A DNA stretch of 64,000 bases from Stenotrophomonas maltophilia (GTDB lineage: Bacteria > Pseudomonadota > Gammaproteobacteria > Xanthomonadales > Xanthomonadaceae), in NCBI RefSeq assembly GCF_039555535.1, contig NZ_CP154630.1, positions 2,927,001 through 2,991,000 of the forward strand. The letters run 5' to 3'. The position numbers and the translations under genes are program-made. This document shows, in pieces, positions 6,873 through 18,193 of the stretch (its first letter is position 1; each line of letters starts with the position of its first letter). The notes beneath the pieces are model-generated. The model saw nothing but the letters and a program-made list of their open reading frames with translations, was not told the DNA's origin and made no database searches.

Positions 6873-9800
6873 ACCGGGGTACCCGCCACGACCTCCAGGC
6901 CACGCGCGCGGCGGATCAGCCGCGTCACGGCATTGCGCAGGTCATCGAGCACCGCATAGATCGTCGGCAGGAACAGCAGGCTGACCACGGTCGAGAACGC
7001 CAGGCCGCCGGCAATCGCGCGCGCCATCGGTGCGTACTCCGGGCCGTTGCCGAACATCTGCGTGTTGGTCAGCGAGATCGGCACCATCGCCAGGATTGCC
7101 GTGCCCATGGTCATCATGATCGGGCGCAGGCGCTCGCGGGAGCCTTCCACCAGTGCCTGCGTCCGGCCCATGCCGCCGCGCCGCAGGTTGTTGATGTGCT
7201 CGATCATCACGATGCCGTTGTTCACCACCACGCCCATCAGCACCAGGATGCCGATGAAGGACATGATTCCGAACGAGGTGCCAGTGATCCAGAACAGCCA
7301 GAACACGCCGAAGATCGAGAACAGCACGCCGCTCATGATCGCCGCCGGGAACAGCAGCGACTCGAACACTGCCGCCATCACCACGTAGATCATCACCAGC
7401 GCGATCAGCAGGTTGAACACCATCTGCTGCATGGCCTCGTCATCGTTGCCGTAGTCGCCACCATCGAAGGTGAAGCCATAGCCTGCCGGGAAGTTCATCG
7501 GCTTGAGCACCGACTCCATCGCCTTGCGGCCATCCGGCGCGGTGACTTTCTCGGCCAGGTTGGCCTTGATGGTCAGCGTAGTCTGGCGGTTGGTGCGGCC
7601 GATCTGGGTGGCTGACGAACCGACGTCGACGGTGACCAGGCTCAGCAGCGGCACGCTGCGGCCGTCGCCGGTACGCACGCTGAAACCGGCCAGGTCTTCC
7701 GGGCTGCTCTGCTCGGCACCCGCGAAACGCACCCACACCGGCACTTCGTTGTCGCCACGGCGGAACTCGCGCATCGGTGCACCGCGCAGCGCCAGGCCGA
7801 CGAAGCTGGCGACCTGTTCGGCGTTGAAGCCGAACGCCGCCGCACGCTCGCGGTCGACACGCACCTTCAGTTCGCCGCCCTTCTCGCCATTGTCGATGCG
7901 CACGTCGCGCAGCTCGGCACGCTGGGCCAGCAGCGGCACCACTTCCTGGCCGATCTCCTGCAGCATCGAACTGGAATCGCCGACCAGCTGCACCTGCACG
8001 CCCTGGTTGCCGCCACCGCCGCCATCACCGCCCTGGTTGCCGACGAAGTAGTCGGTACGCGCCGACTTCGGCAGCCCCTTGCGCAGTTCTTCCTGCAGCG
8101 CCTTGATGTCCTTGGCGTAATTCTCGTCCAGGGTGACCACGGTCGAGCTGCCTTCCTGCTCGCTGTACCAGGAGTACACCTGCTTGACGTGCAGGCGCTC
8201 GCGGTTGGCGTCGATCCAGTTCTCCACCCGCGCCACTTCCTCTGACATCTGCCGGTAGGTGTAGGCGCCCTTCCACATGTAGCCGATGAAGATGTCCTTG
8301 CCGCCGTCACCACCGAACATGTCGATCTTGGTCAGCTTCATCGGCACCAGGCTGACCAGCACCACCAGCAGAATGCCAAGCAGGCTCCAGCCGCGGTGGC
8401 GCAGCGACCAGTCCAGCAGCCTGGCGTAGCGGCGTTGCAGGCGCGCGATCAGGCCGGTCTGCGAGTGCACCAGCTTGGGCGTGGCCATGCGTGCGGACAA
8501 CATCGGGATCAGGCTGACCGCGACCAGCCACGAGGCCAGCAGCGAGACCGAGATGGTGATCGCGATCTGCGCCATGAAGATGCTGATGTTGTTGGTCTCG
8601 CCGAACAGGTTCGGCACGAACACGATGCAGTGGCACAGCGTGCCGGCGCTGAGCGCGATGGCCACGTTGCGGGTGCCGATGATCGAGGCCAGCCGCGGCT
8701 GCCCCGGCAGGCGCTCGCGCTCCTGGTAGATGCTCTCCACCACCACCACGGCGTTGTCGACCAGCATGCCCACCGCCAGCAGCAGGCCCATCATGGTCAG
8801 GATGTTCAGCGTCACCCCGACGAAGTACATGAAGCCCAGGGTGATGGTGAAGCAGATTGGAATGGCCAGGGTCACCATCAGCGTCGATGGCCAGTGCCGC
8901 AGGAAGAAGAACAGCACCGTCACCGACAGGATCAGGCCGACCGCACCGGCCTCGGCCAACTCCAGCAGCGAGGAGGTCACCGCCTTGCCCTGGTTGTCGA
9001 TCACCTTGATCTGGACGTCGCGCATCGAAGCTTCGGCACGGATCGCTTCAACCTCCGCCAGCGCCGCGCGCGACACCTCCACCAGGTTGGCGCTACGCTC
9101 CTTGAAGATGTCCAGGCCAACCGCCGGGTTGCCGTCCAGGCGGCGCCCGTAGTTCATCCGCGCCGGCTTCAGGCGCACGTCGGCGATGTCGCCCAGGCGC
9201 AGGCCCTTGGCGTTGATCACCAGGTCGCGCATTTCCTGCAGGTCGGTGATCTCGCCCACCGGCTGCACGCGCACGCGCTGCCCGTTGTCATCGATCTGCC
9301 CGGCCGAGATCGAGAAGTTCAGCGTGCGCAGGCGCTCGCTGAGCTCATTGATGCTCAGGCCATGCGCGTTGAGCCGGTTCGGGTCGATGGCAATCTCGAC
9401 TTCGTTCGGCGGCGCACCGGTGATGTCGACGCGGGCCACGCCGGGAATGCGCTCGATGCGCCGCTTGAATTCGCGGTCAAGCATGTCGTACGCGGTGGTC
9501 AGGTCGGTGGTGCTGGCCAGGCGCACCTTCAGCACCGGCTGGTCGCTGCTGGACCACTTGAACACGTTGTAGCGCTGCAGGTCATCGGGCAGGTCGCTGC
9601 GGATCGCATCGATGCGCTCGCGGGCATCGGACGCGGCGATGGCGATGTCGCGGTCCCAGTCGCTGAACTCGATGAAGATCAGCGCCGCTTCGGAGGTAGC
9701 CGACGAACGCATGCGCTTGATGCCGGTCATCGTCGCCAGCGATTCCTCCACCGGGCGGATGATGGTCCGCTCCACTTCTTCCGGGGTTGAACCGGTATAC

Positions 9801-9949
9801 GGAATCTGTACGAACAGGAACGGCGCGGAGATGTCCGGCAGCGCTTCCAGCGGCAGCCGGAACGAGGCGATCAGGCCGATCACCACCAGTGACACGAAAC
9901 ACATGATGGTGGTGACCGGGCGGCGGATGGAGAACTCGGCAACACTCAT
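6869..9949 (-). CDS. RND efflux permease (second of two)
   Basis: An inner-membrane proton-driven drug exporter subunit of 1026 residues, normal for the HAE1/AcrB class. It begins MSVAEFSIRRPVTTIMCFVS (first membrane helix), has two large periplasmic loops, and ends with the usual block of helices (FGIMSFIGILVLMGVVVNNGIVMIEHINNL). In helix 4 the proton-relay motif reads GMLVDNAVVVVE, so only one of the two acidic residues of AcrB (VDD) is present. The start overlaps the previous permease by 4 bp (ATGA), and a strong terminator follows. Substrate unknown. Confidence 0.93.
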   Translation of the reverse strand: MSVAEFSIRRPVTTIMCFVSLVVIGLIASFRLPLEALPDISAPFLFVQIPYTGSTPEEVERTIIRPVEESLATMTGIKRMRSSATSEAALIFIEFSDWDRDIAIAASDARERIDAIRSDLPDDLQRYNVFKWSSSDQPVLKVRLASTTDLTTAYDMLDREFKRRIERIPGVARVDITGAPPNEVEIAIDPNRLNAHGLSINELSERLRTLNFSISAGQIDDNGQRVRVQPVGEITDLQEMRDLVINAKGLRLGDIADVRLKPARMNYGRRLDGNPAVGLDIFKERSANLVEVSRAALAEVEAIRAEASMRDVQIKVIDNQGKAVTSSLLELAEAGAVGLILSVTVLFFFLRHWPSTLMVTLAIPICFTITLGFMYFVGVTLNILTMMGLLLAVGMLVDNAVVVVESIYQERERLPGQPRLASIIGTRNVAIALSAGTLCHCIVFVPNLFGETNNISIFMAQIAITISVSLLASWLVAVSLIPMLSARMATPKLVHSQTGLIARLQRRYARLLDWSLRHRGWSLLGILLVVLVSLVPMKLTKIDMFGGDGGKDIFIGYMWKGAYTYRQMSEEVARVENWIDANRERLHVKQVYSWYSEQEGSSTVVTLDENYAKDIKALQEELRKGLPKSARTDYFVGNQGGDGGGGGNQGVQVQLVGDSSSMLQEIGQEVVPLLAQRAELRDVRIDNGEKGGELKVRVDRERAAAFGFNAEQVASFVGLALRGAPMREFRRGDNEVPVWVRFAGAEQSSPEDLAGFSVRTGDGRSVPLLSLVTVDVGSSATQIGRTNRQTTLTIKANLAEKVTAPDGRKAMESVLKPMNFPAGYGFTFDGGDYGNDDEAMQQMVFNLLIALVMIYVVMAAVFESLLFPAAIMSGVLFSIFGVFWLFWITGTSFGIMSFIGILVLMGVVVNNGIVMIEHINNLRRGGMGRTQALVEGSRERLRPIMMTMGTAILAMVPISLTNTQMFGNGPEYAPMARAIAGGLAFSTVVSLLFLPTIYAVLDDLRNAVTRLIRRARGLEVVAGTPV

Positions 9950-12900
9950 GCCGGTTCCTCCGCGCCCGCCTCACTGCCCGCCTCACTGCCCGCCGCACCC
10001 GGCTCGATCTCACCGGCGTGCTTGCGGCCACGCTCGCGGTAATAGGCATCACCGCGGCGATCCATCAGGTCGTACACCACCGGGATCACCAGCAGGGTCA
10101 GCAGGGTCGACACCAGCAGGCCACCGATCACGGTGATCGCCATCGGCGCGCGCACTTCGGCGCCCTCGCCCATCGCCACCGCCAGCGGCAGGAAGCCGAA
10201 CAGCGTGCACAGCGTGGTCATGATGATCGGCCGCAAGCGCGAGCGCGCACCTTCCACCAGCGCTTCATGCTTGGCCACGCCGGCCTCGCGCAGCTGGTTG
10301 ACCTTGTCGATCAGGATGATCGCGTTCTTGGTGACCAGGCCGACCAGCAGGATCAGGCCGATGAACACCACCACCGAGATGGGCTTGCCGGTCAGCATCA
10401 GCGCCAGGATCGCGCCGACCAGCGCCAGCGGGATGGTGAACAGGATCACGAACGGATGCAGCAGCGACTCGAACTGCGAGGCCATCACCAGATAGACCAG
10501 GAAAATCGCCAGGCCGAAGGCGAAGATCAGCGATTTCGCCGCCTGCGCCAGCTCCTCGCCCTGGCCGCCGATGTGCAGGCCAACGCCCGCACCCAGTGGC
10601 TGTTCGGCCACCATCTGCTGCACTTCGCGCATGGCAGCGCCCAGATCGATGTCACGCAGGTTGGCCGAGACCACGGCGACGCGGGTCTGGTCGGCGCGAT
10701 GGATCTCGCTGGGGCCGGTGGTGGCGACCACGTCGGCTACTGCGTCCAATGTGACCGGACGGGTGCTGCCCGGATTGACGATCAGCCGGCGGATGCTCTC
10801 CACGCTGGCACGGTCGCCCTCCTGCGCACGCACCAGCACGTCGATCTTGCGATCGCGGAAGCTGTAGCGGGTGGCCACGTCGCCGCGCACCTTCTTCACC
10901 ACCACATCGGCGATCTGTCGGGTGGTCAGGCCCAGTGCACCGGCACGCTCCTGGTCGAAGCGGATCTGGATTTCCGGGAAGCCCTCTTCCACCGTCGACT
11001 TCACGTCGGCGTAGTGTGCATTGCCACGCAGCATCGCCGCCAGACGCTGGCCAGCCACTTCCAGCGTCGCCATGTCCTGCCCGCGCAGCTCGATTTCCAG
11101 CGGCGTGGAGAAGCTGAACAGCGCCGGCCGCGCGAAGTCGACCTGTGCACCTGGATGCTGGCCCATGGTGTCACGCAGGCGCTCGGTGATCTCCGCTTCG
11201 GTTCGCGCGTTGCCACCGCCTTCCATCACCACGGTCAGCTTGCCGATGTTCTCGCCGCTCTCGGTCGGGCTGGCATCCAGGCGGGTGCCACTGCCACTGA
11301 CGCCGTACAGCGACGCCACGCCCTCGCCGTTGCCGTGGGCCAGCTGCAGCTCGCGCACCAGCGCATCAGTCTGCTTCAGCGGCGTGCCGGCCGGCAGCTT
11401 CACCGTCATTTCGAAACGGTCCTGTGCCAGCTGCGGGATCAGGTCGGCACCGAGCATCGGCACCAGCGCCATGGTCGCCACGAAGATGATCGTGGCCACG
11501 CCCAGCACCTTGCCCGGATGGGCCAGCGCGCTCGGCAGCAGCCGCAGGTAGCCGCGCTCGGCACCGGCATAGGGCTTCATTGCCAGGTCGCTGGCCTTGC
11601 GCATCACCGGGCCGACCACCGCCACCACGCCACGCCATGCACGCACCACCAGCCAGGCCAGCGCGTAGAAGCTCCAGCGCGCGGTTGCGACGGCGCCACG
11701 ACGGCCCAGTGCGACCGGCTTCTGCCAGCGGTTCTGCGGCTGCCACGGCTCGTTCGGTGCTTCTTCCGGGAACGCCAGCGGTGGCCGTCCCTTCAGCGAG
11801 CTCAGCATCGGAATCAGGGTCATCGACACCAGCAGCGAGATCGCAATGGCGATCGCCACGGTCAGTGCCTGGTCGCGGAACAGCTGGCCGGCGATGCCGT
11901 CGACGAACACCAGCGGCAGGAATACCGCGATGGTGGTCAGGGTCGAGGCGACCACCGCCATGCTCACTTCGCGGGTACCGACGATGGCCGCCTGCAGGAT
12001 GCCCAGGCCACGCTCGCGGGCCTTGGCGATGCTCTCCAGCACCACGATCGAGTCGTCCACCACCAGGCCGGTGGCCAGCGCGAGGCCGCCCAGCGACATC
12101 ACGTTCAGGCTCAGGCCCATCTGGCCCATGAAGAAGAACGTGGCGATGATCGAGACCGGCAGCGACAGGCTGATCACGAACGTGCTCCAGCCATCACGCA
12201 GGAACAGGAAGATGATCAGGATCGCCAGCAGGCCGCCGATCACTGCATCCTTCTTGACGTCGGCGATGGCGTGCTCGATGAAGCGCGACTGGTCCTCGAT
12301 GGTGGTCATCTCGACATCGGAGGGGAACGTGCCCTTGATCTGCTCCAGGCGCTTGCGCAGCGCTTCGGCGGTGGACACGGTGTTGGCATCGCCTTCCTTG
12401 TAGATGGCCAGTTCAACCGATTCCTTGCCGCCCAGGCGGATCACCGCTTCGCGTTCCTTGTAGCCCTGGCGCACGGTGGCCACATCCTTCAGCCGCACCG
12501 GCACACCATTGGCGACCACGCTGGAGCCACCGCCGGACGATGCGCTCTGCGCCGCCGAGGCCGCCGCGATGGCGGCCGCCGAACCGGTCGACGCGGCGAT
12601 GTTGAACATCTGCTGCAGCGCCGAGTCGGCCGCGCTGCCGTTCGACGCCTGGGTGGTGACCAGCAGGTTGCGGATCTCCTCCAGGTCGGCGAACTGGTTG
12701 ACGGTACGCACCAGGAAGCGCTGCGAGCCCTCCTCCAGGCGGCCACCGGAGATGTTGATGTTCTCGTCCTTCAGGCGCTTGATGACGGTGTCGATCGGCA
12801 GGTTCAGCTGCGCCAGCTTCTGCTGGTCGATGTCGACCTGGATCTCGTCTTCCAGGCCACCGCCCACCTTCACTGCTGCCACGCCGGTGACCGGCTCCAG

Positions 12901-13479
12901 CTTCTTCTTCAGGTCTTCATCGGCATAGCGGCGCAGGCCGGTCAGCTCGCGGATCGCATCGGCATCGGTGGCCGGCGCGGTCTTGCTGGACAGCACCAGG
13001 CGCATGATCGGCTCGGTGGACGGATTGAAGCGCAGCAGCACCGGAGCCTTGGCCTCCAGTGGCAGGTTCAGCGCTTCCATCTTGTCGCGCACCTCCAGGC
13101 TGGCCTGGTCCATGTTGGTGCCCCAGGCGAACTCCAGCACCACATCGCTCTGGCCGGTGCGCGAGACCGACTTCAGCTTGCGCAGGTTCTTGACCACGCC
13201 GACCGCTTCTTCGACCGGCTGGGTGATCAGGGTTTCGATTTCGGTCGGCGCCGCACCGGTGTACTCGGTGCGCACGGTCAGCGTCGGGTAGCTCAGGTCA
13301 GGCAGCAGGTTGACCTTGAGGTTGCCCAGCGCGATCAGCCCGAACAGCAGCAGGGTGACCGTGCACATGGCGATGGTCACGCGGCGGCGGGTGGCGAATT
13401 CCACCAGGCCGCCGCGCATGCCGGCGGCGGCGCCGTCGCTCGCCGGCGAGGCACCGTGGTCGTGGCCCGGGGCGGTCAT
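9946..13479 (-). CDS. RND efflux permease (first of two), unusually long
   Basis: A 1177-residue HAE1-type RND transporter, about 130 residues longer than AcrB. Its N-terminus RRRVTIAMCTVTLLLFGLIA is the first helix, and helix 4 carries GLVVDDSIVVLES with both acidic residues. The extra length comes from an Ala/Gly/Ser-rich insert in the first periplasmic loop (around AASTGSAAAIAAASAAQSA) and a longer link between the two halves containing a hydrophobic FYALAWLVVRAWRGVVAVVG stretch. It overlaps the adaptor gene and the second permease by 4 bp each. Two different permeases with one adaptor recall MdtABC-type heteromers (inference). Confidence 0.93.
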   Translation of the reverse strand: MTAPGHDHGASPASDGAAAGMRGGLVEFATRRRVTIAMCTVTLLLFGLIALGNLKVNLLPDLSYPTLTVRTEYTGAAPTEIETLITQPVEEAVGVVKNLRKLKSVSRTGQSDVVLEFAWGTNMDQASLEVRDKMEALNLPLEAKAPVLLRFNPSTEPIMRLVLSSKTAPATDADAIRELTGLRRYADEDLKKKLEPVTGVAAVKVGGGLEDEIQVDIDQQKLAQLNLPIDTVIKRLKDENINISGGRLEEGSQRFLVRTVNQFADLEEIRNLLVTTQASNGSAADSALQQMFNIAASTGSAAAIAAASAAQSASSGGGSSVVANGVPVRLKDVATVRQGYKEREAVIRLGGKESVELAIYKEGDANTVSTAEALRKRLEQIKGTFPSDVEMTTIEDQSRFIEHAIADVKKDAVIGGLLAILIIFLFLRDGWSTFVISLSLPVSIIATFFFMGQMGLSLNVMSLGGLALATGLVVDDSIVVLESIAKARERGLGILQAAIVGTREVSMAVVASTLTTIAVFLPLVFVDGIAGQLFRDQALTVAIAIAISLLVSMTLIPMLSSLKGRPPLAFPEEAPNEPWQPQNRWQKPVALGRRGAVATARWSFYALAWLVVRAWRGVVAVVGPVMRKASDLAMKPYAGAERGYLRLLPSALAHPGKVLGVATIIFVATMALVPMLGADLIPQLAQDRFEMTVKLPAGTPLKQTDALVRELQLAHGNGEGVASLYGVSGSGTRLDASPTESGENIGKLTVVMEGGGNARTEAEITERLRDTMGQHPGAQVDFARPALFSFSTPLEIELRGQDMATLEVAGQRLAAMLRGNAHYADVKSTVEEGFPEIQIRFDQERAGALGLTTRQIADVVVKKVRGDVATRYSFRDRKIDVLVRAQEGDRASVESIRRLIVNPGSTRPVTLDAVADVVATTGPSEIHRADQTRVAVVSANLRDIDLGAAMREVQQMVAEQPLGAGVGLHIGGQGEELAQAAKSLIFAFGLAIFLVYLVMASQFESLLHPFVILFTIPLALVGAILALMLTGKPISVVVFIGLILLVGLVTKNAIILIDKVNQLREAGVAKHEALVEGARSRLRPIIMTTLCTLFGFLPLAVAMGEGAEVRAPMAITVIGGLLVSTLLTLLVIPVVYDLMDRRGDAYYRERGRKHAGEIEPGAAGSEAGSEAGAEEPA

Positions 13480-14627
13480 TGCTTGCTCCCGGCCTTGTCT
13501 GCCGGCTTGGCGGCCGCTGCGACCGTCTTCGCCTTTGCCTTCGGATCGGCGATCACCTGCACCGCGGTACCGTCGCGCAGCGCGACCTTGCCGGCGGTGA
13601 CCACCTGATCACCGGCCGCCAGGCCATCACGGATCTCCACCCACGGGCCCTCGGCGTAACCCAGCTTGACCGGAACGCGTGCGACCTTGCCTTCGCGCAC
13701 CCGGAACACCGCCGGCTCACCGTCGTCGAGCAGCGCCAGGCGCGGCACCACAAGCGCATCGGCACGCTGGTCGTAATCGATGCGGATGCGCCCGAACATG
13801 CCGGGCTGCAGCGCATGGGCGGCGCCGTCGAAGGCACTGACCACGCGAAACGTCCCGCTGCCCGAATCCACCACCGGCGCGATGCGATCGACGGTGCCGG
13901 TGAAGCTCTGGCCCGGCAGCGCATCGGCGGCCAACGTTACCGGCTGGCCGGCACGCAGCGTGGCCAGTTCGCGCTCGGGCACGTTGAGGGTGGCTTCCAG
14001 GCGCGAGTTGTCGACGATGCGGAAGATCGGCGTGTTGATCTGAACGAAGTTGCCGGTCTTGATCGAGCGCGAGGCGATCACGCCGGAGATCGGTGCCACC
14101 ACCGTGGTGTAGGACAGCTCCAGCGTGGCCAGGCGGTACTGTGCGCGGACGTTCTCGAGGTCGAAGCGCAGCTGGTCGACACTGGCCGCACTGACCAGCT
14201 GCTGGACGACCAGCTTCTGTGCACGCTGATAGTCGTTTTCCAGCTTGCGCATCTGCGCTTCGCTCTGGGCAACGGCCAGGCGTGCGCGGTCCGGGTCCAG
14301 GCGCACCAGCGGCTGGCCAGCGGTCACCCGCTGGCCTTCCTCGACCAGCACCGCCAGCGCCACGCCGGAGGTCTTGGCGACCACCTGCGATTCGGCGCGC
14401 GGCTCCAGCGCAGCGGTTCCGGTGTAGCTGGCCGCGACCGCACGGTGGCTGGCCACTGCCACCTCGACCGGCACCGCGTCGACCTTCTTCTCCTCCTTGG
14501 TCTCGGCGGCCTTGGCTTCGGAATTGGGCCCTGCGGCGCAACCGCCCAGCAGCAGGGAGGTGGAGATCAGCAGTGCGGCGGCACAGATTCCGCTGCGACG
14601 GCCGGACAGGAAGGTTGGGTGCGACAT
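13476..14627 (-). CDS. RND efflux periplasmic adaptor lipoprotein
   Basis: Membrane-fusion protein linking the RND permeases to an outer-membrane channel. The 383-residue protein has a lipobox LLLGGC (Cys near residue 30) when translation starts at 14627, which is why this ATG is preferred over the one at 14711. The lipoyl half-motifs (SGVALAVLVEEGQRVTAGQPLV and APISGVIASRSIKTGNFV) flank a coiled-coil hairpin, followed by the beta-barrel. No outer-membrane factor gene lies nearby, so a channel encoded elsewhere must be shared. First gene of a three-gene minus-strand operon, divergent from the cytochromes. Confidence 0.92.
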   Translation of the reverse strand: MSHPTFLSGRRSGICAAALLISTSLLLGGCAAGPNSEAKAAETKEEKKVDAVPVEVAVASHRAVAASYTGTAALEPRAESQVVAKTSGVALAVLVEEGQRVTAGQPLVRLDPDRARLAVAQSEAQMRKLENDYQRAQKLVVQQLVSAASVDQLRFDLENVRAQYRLATLELSYTTVVAPISGVIASRSIKTGNFVQINTPIFRIVDNSRLEATLNVPERELATLRAGQPVTLAADALPGQSFTGTVDRIAPVVDSGSGTFRVVSAFDGAAHALQPGMFGRIRIDYDQRADALVVPRLALLDDGEPAVFRVREGKVARVPVKLGYAEGPWVEIRDGLAAGDQVVTAGKVALRDGTAVQVIADPKAKAKTVAAAAKPADKAGSKQ

Positions 14628-14745
14628 CGTCAGGTCCCTGGAGGATGCGTGGACAGGTGTGGTAGCAAAGTAATGCACCACTTCACGGCCACACCATATC
14701 CCAAAGGTCATGGTGCCTTCACGCCACCGGTCGGACCGACCCCAT

Positions 14746-14774
14746 TTCAGCTAGATGAAACCTGAGGCTATACT
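14746..14774 (+). promoter_or_regulatory. possible promoter of the cytochrome pair
   Basis: TATACT at 14769-14774 is a good -10; the -35 at 14746 (TTCAGC) is weak, spacing 17 bp. It lies 58 bp before the first cytochrome start. Confidence 0.4.
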
Positions 14775-14832
14775 CGGGTCGTTCCGTACCCCACGCCGGA
14801 ACGACCAGACCCGAATCCCCGGAAACGACACC

Positions 14833-15222
14833 ATGCGCCCGCAGCCGCTCGCCGCTTGTCTCGCTCTGGCCGTCCTCCTGCCCCTTGGGGCCGCCGCACA
14901 GCCCGCTCCTGCTCCTGCCACACCCGCTCCGGCCCCGGCTCCTGCCGCCGCGCCGGCGCCTGCCGCGCCCACCGGCAACTTCGACAATGGCCGCGTGCTG
15001 GCCTACACCTGCCAGGGATGCCACGGCATCACCGGCTACAAGAACGCCTATCCCAGCTACCGGGTGCCGAAGATCGGCGGCCAGACCCAGCAGTACCTGG
15101 CCCAGGCCCTGACCGAGTACCGCCAGGGCAAGCGCCGGCATCCAACGATGCAGGCGCAGTCGATGAGCTTCAGCGAACAGGAGATCGCCGATCTCTCTGT
15201 TTACCTGTCCACCGTCAAGTAA
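14833..15222 (+). CDS. periplasmic c-type cytochrome
   Basis: A 129-residue monohaem cytochrome c. A signal peptide (MRPQPLAACLALAVLLPLGA, then AAQ) is followed by an Ala/Pro-rich linker and then the haem site CQGCH in YTCQGCHGITGY; a candidate distal Met is in MQAQSMSF. ATG 14833 is taken because it gives a proper signal peptide. The fold resembles one half of a cytochrome c4. It is followed after 9 bp by a second cytochrome, so the pair probably works together as a soluble plus anchored electron carrier (inference). Electron partners are not visible. Confidence 0.88.
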   Translation: MRPQPLAACLALAVLLPLGAAAQPAPAPATPAPAPAPAAAPAPAAPTGNFDNGRVLAYTCQGCHGITGYKNAYPSYRVPKIGGQTQQYLAQALTEYRQGKRRHPTMQAQSMSFSEQEIADLSVYLSTVK

Positions 15223-15231
15223 GGCCCGCCC

Positions 15232-15693
15232 ATGTCGAAAGCCGCGCATCCGATGCGTCATGCCATCGCCCTGTCCGTTGCCCTGCTGCTGGCCGCCTGT
15301 TCGCAGTCGCAGGTGGAAAACAGCGAGAAATCCGCCGCCGACCCGGGCCATGCCAGCGGCGAACACGGCTCTTCTTCTTCGGCCGGCCTGCCCGCAGGCC
15401 GCGAGGCCGCCGGTGAAGCCCGCGCCAGGGTGAAGGGCAAGGCCACCAACCAGAGCTGCATCGACTGCCACGGGGCTGACGGTAACGCGCCGATCGACCC
15501 GACCTATCCGAAGCTCGGTGGGCAGTACGGCGACTACCTGGCGCATGCCCTGCAGGCCTACCGCGCCGGTGACCGCCAGCACATGCTGATGACGCCGCAG
15601 GCGAAGGACCTGAGCGATCAGGACATCGCCGATCTGGCCGCGTATTTCGGCAGCCGGCCGAGCCAGCTGCGGGATCTGCACGGGGTCAAATGA
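15232..15693 (+). CDS. c-type cytochrome lipoprotein
   Basis: A 153-residue monohaem cytochrome c with a lipoprotein signal: LSVALLLAACSQSQ gives a LLAAC lipobox. A Ser/Gly-rich linker precedes the haem motif CIDCH in NQSCIDCHGADGN. The C-terminal half (KLGGQYGDYLAHALQAYRAG, then LSDQDIADLAAYF) parallels the preceding cytochrome and cytochrome c4 domains, suggesting duplication. Start is 15232, or ATG 15253, which also preserves the signal. It is probably membrane-attached and co-transcribed with the upstream gene. Confidence 0.88.
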   Translation: MSKAAHPMRHAIALSVALLLAACSQSQVENSEKSAADPGHASGEHGSSSSAGLPAGREAAGEARARVKGKATNQSCIDCHGADGNAPIDPTYPKLGGQYGDYLAHALQAYRAGDRQHMLMTPQAKDLSDQDIADLAAYFGSRPSQLRDLHGVK

Positions 15694-15722
15694 CCGCCCC
15701 CGGCGGGTGCGGAATCCGCTTT

Positions 15723-15887
15723 GGTGGGTGCGGACCTTGGTCCGCACTGATGCAGGCATCCACGGACCTACCAGCCGAGCATGGGCTCGGCTCTACAGCG
15801 CCTGCTGGCATGCCTCGGTAGAGCCGAGCCTACGCTCGGCTGCACTGGGGCCAGATCGCGATGAGCCGAGCATGGGCTCGGCTCTAC
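15723..15887. repeat. ACCTTGGT palindrome followed by three SMAG hairpins
   Basis: A palindrome at 15723-15747 with arms TGCGGAC/GTCCGCA around CTTG, then SMAG hairpins at 15772-15796 (inverted), 15818-15842 (direct) and 15863-15887 (inverted). They fill the space between the convergent cytochrome and uup genes. Confidence 0.85.
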
Positions 15888-15920
15888 ATCAATAGCCTCG
15901 CCGCTGGCGCCGACCGGCGC

Positions 15921-17804
<1,884 letters not shown>

Positions 17805-17832
17805 CCGGATATTGTACGGGTTGGGGGCGTCG

Positions 17833-18147
17833 GCCGGGTTGCACCCGGCACCCGCAGAGGCAACGTCAACCGCCGAAGCAACAGCTGAAGCGGGTTTCCT
17901 GTGGGATGGCGGGGCGGTGTGGGTATGCAGGACACGCCGTAAACCCATCCATGGGGGCTCGATGGCGCCATCCATGGCGCCAACGGTCCTGCATACCCAC
18001 ACCGCCCCGCCTTCGACAGATTTCCGCAATCTGTCGGAACTGCATTCTGCTCCGGTGGGTGTCGACCTTGTCTGTCGGAACGGCATTCCGCTCAGGTGGG
18101 TGTCGACCTTGGTCGACACGGTAGATCCACGCCATGCGTGGATGAAC
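17833..18147. repeat. half copy of the composite stem-loop element, plus other palindromes
   Basis: Contains a terminal hairpin (17833-17849), a perfect 25-bp inverted repeat (17908-17932 with 17987-18011) around a 54-nt loop that itself holds two ATCCAT-centred palindromes, a CGACAGATT/AATCTGTCG hairpin (18013-18035), an ACCTTGGT palindrome (18095-18119) and a SMAG-like hairpin GTAGATCCACGCCATGCGTG at 18121. The mirrored second half found in the other copies is missing. No gene is seen in this 389-bp space. Confidence 0.8.
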
Positions 18148-18193
18148 GCTGCAGGGACTGTCGACGGATGGAATCGACTTGGAATCTGATGGC

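Noticed and set aside
6020..7615. An open frame through the SMAG array encoding an apparent repeat protein
   Set aside because: The peptide repeat arises because 87 is divisible by three; no ribosome site, and it runs antisense into the permease gene.
10018..13608. An open frame of almost 1200 codons on the plus strand
   Set aside because: It is the antisense of the RND permease gene, with His/Gln/Arg-rich composition typical of reverse frames.
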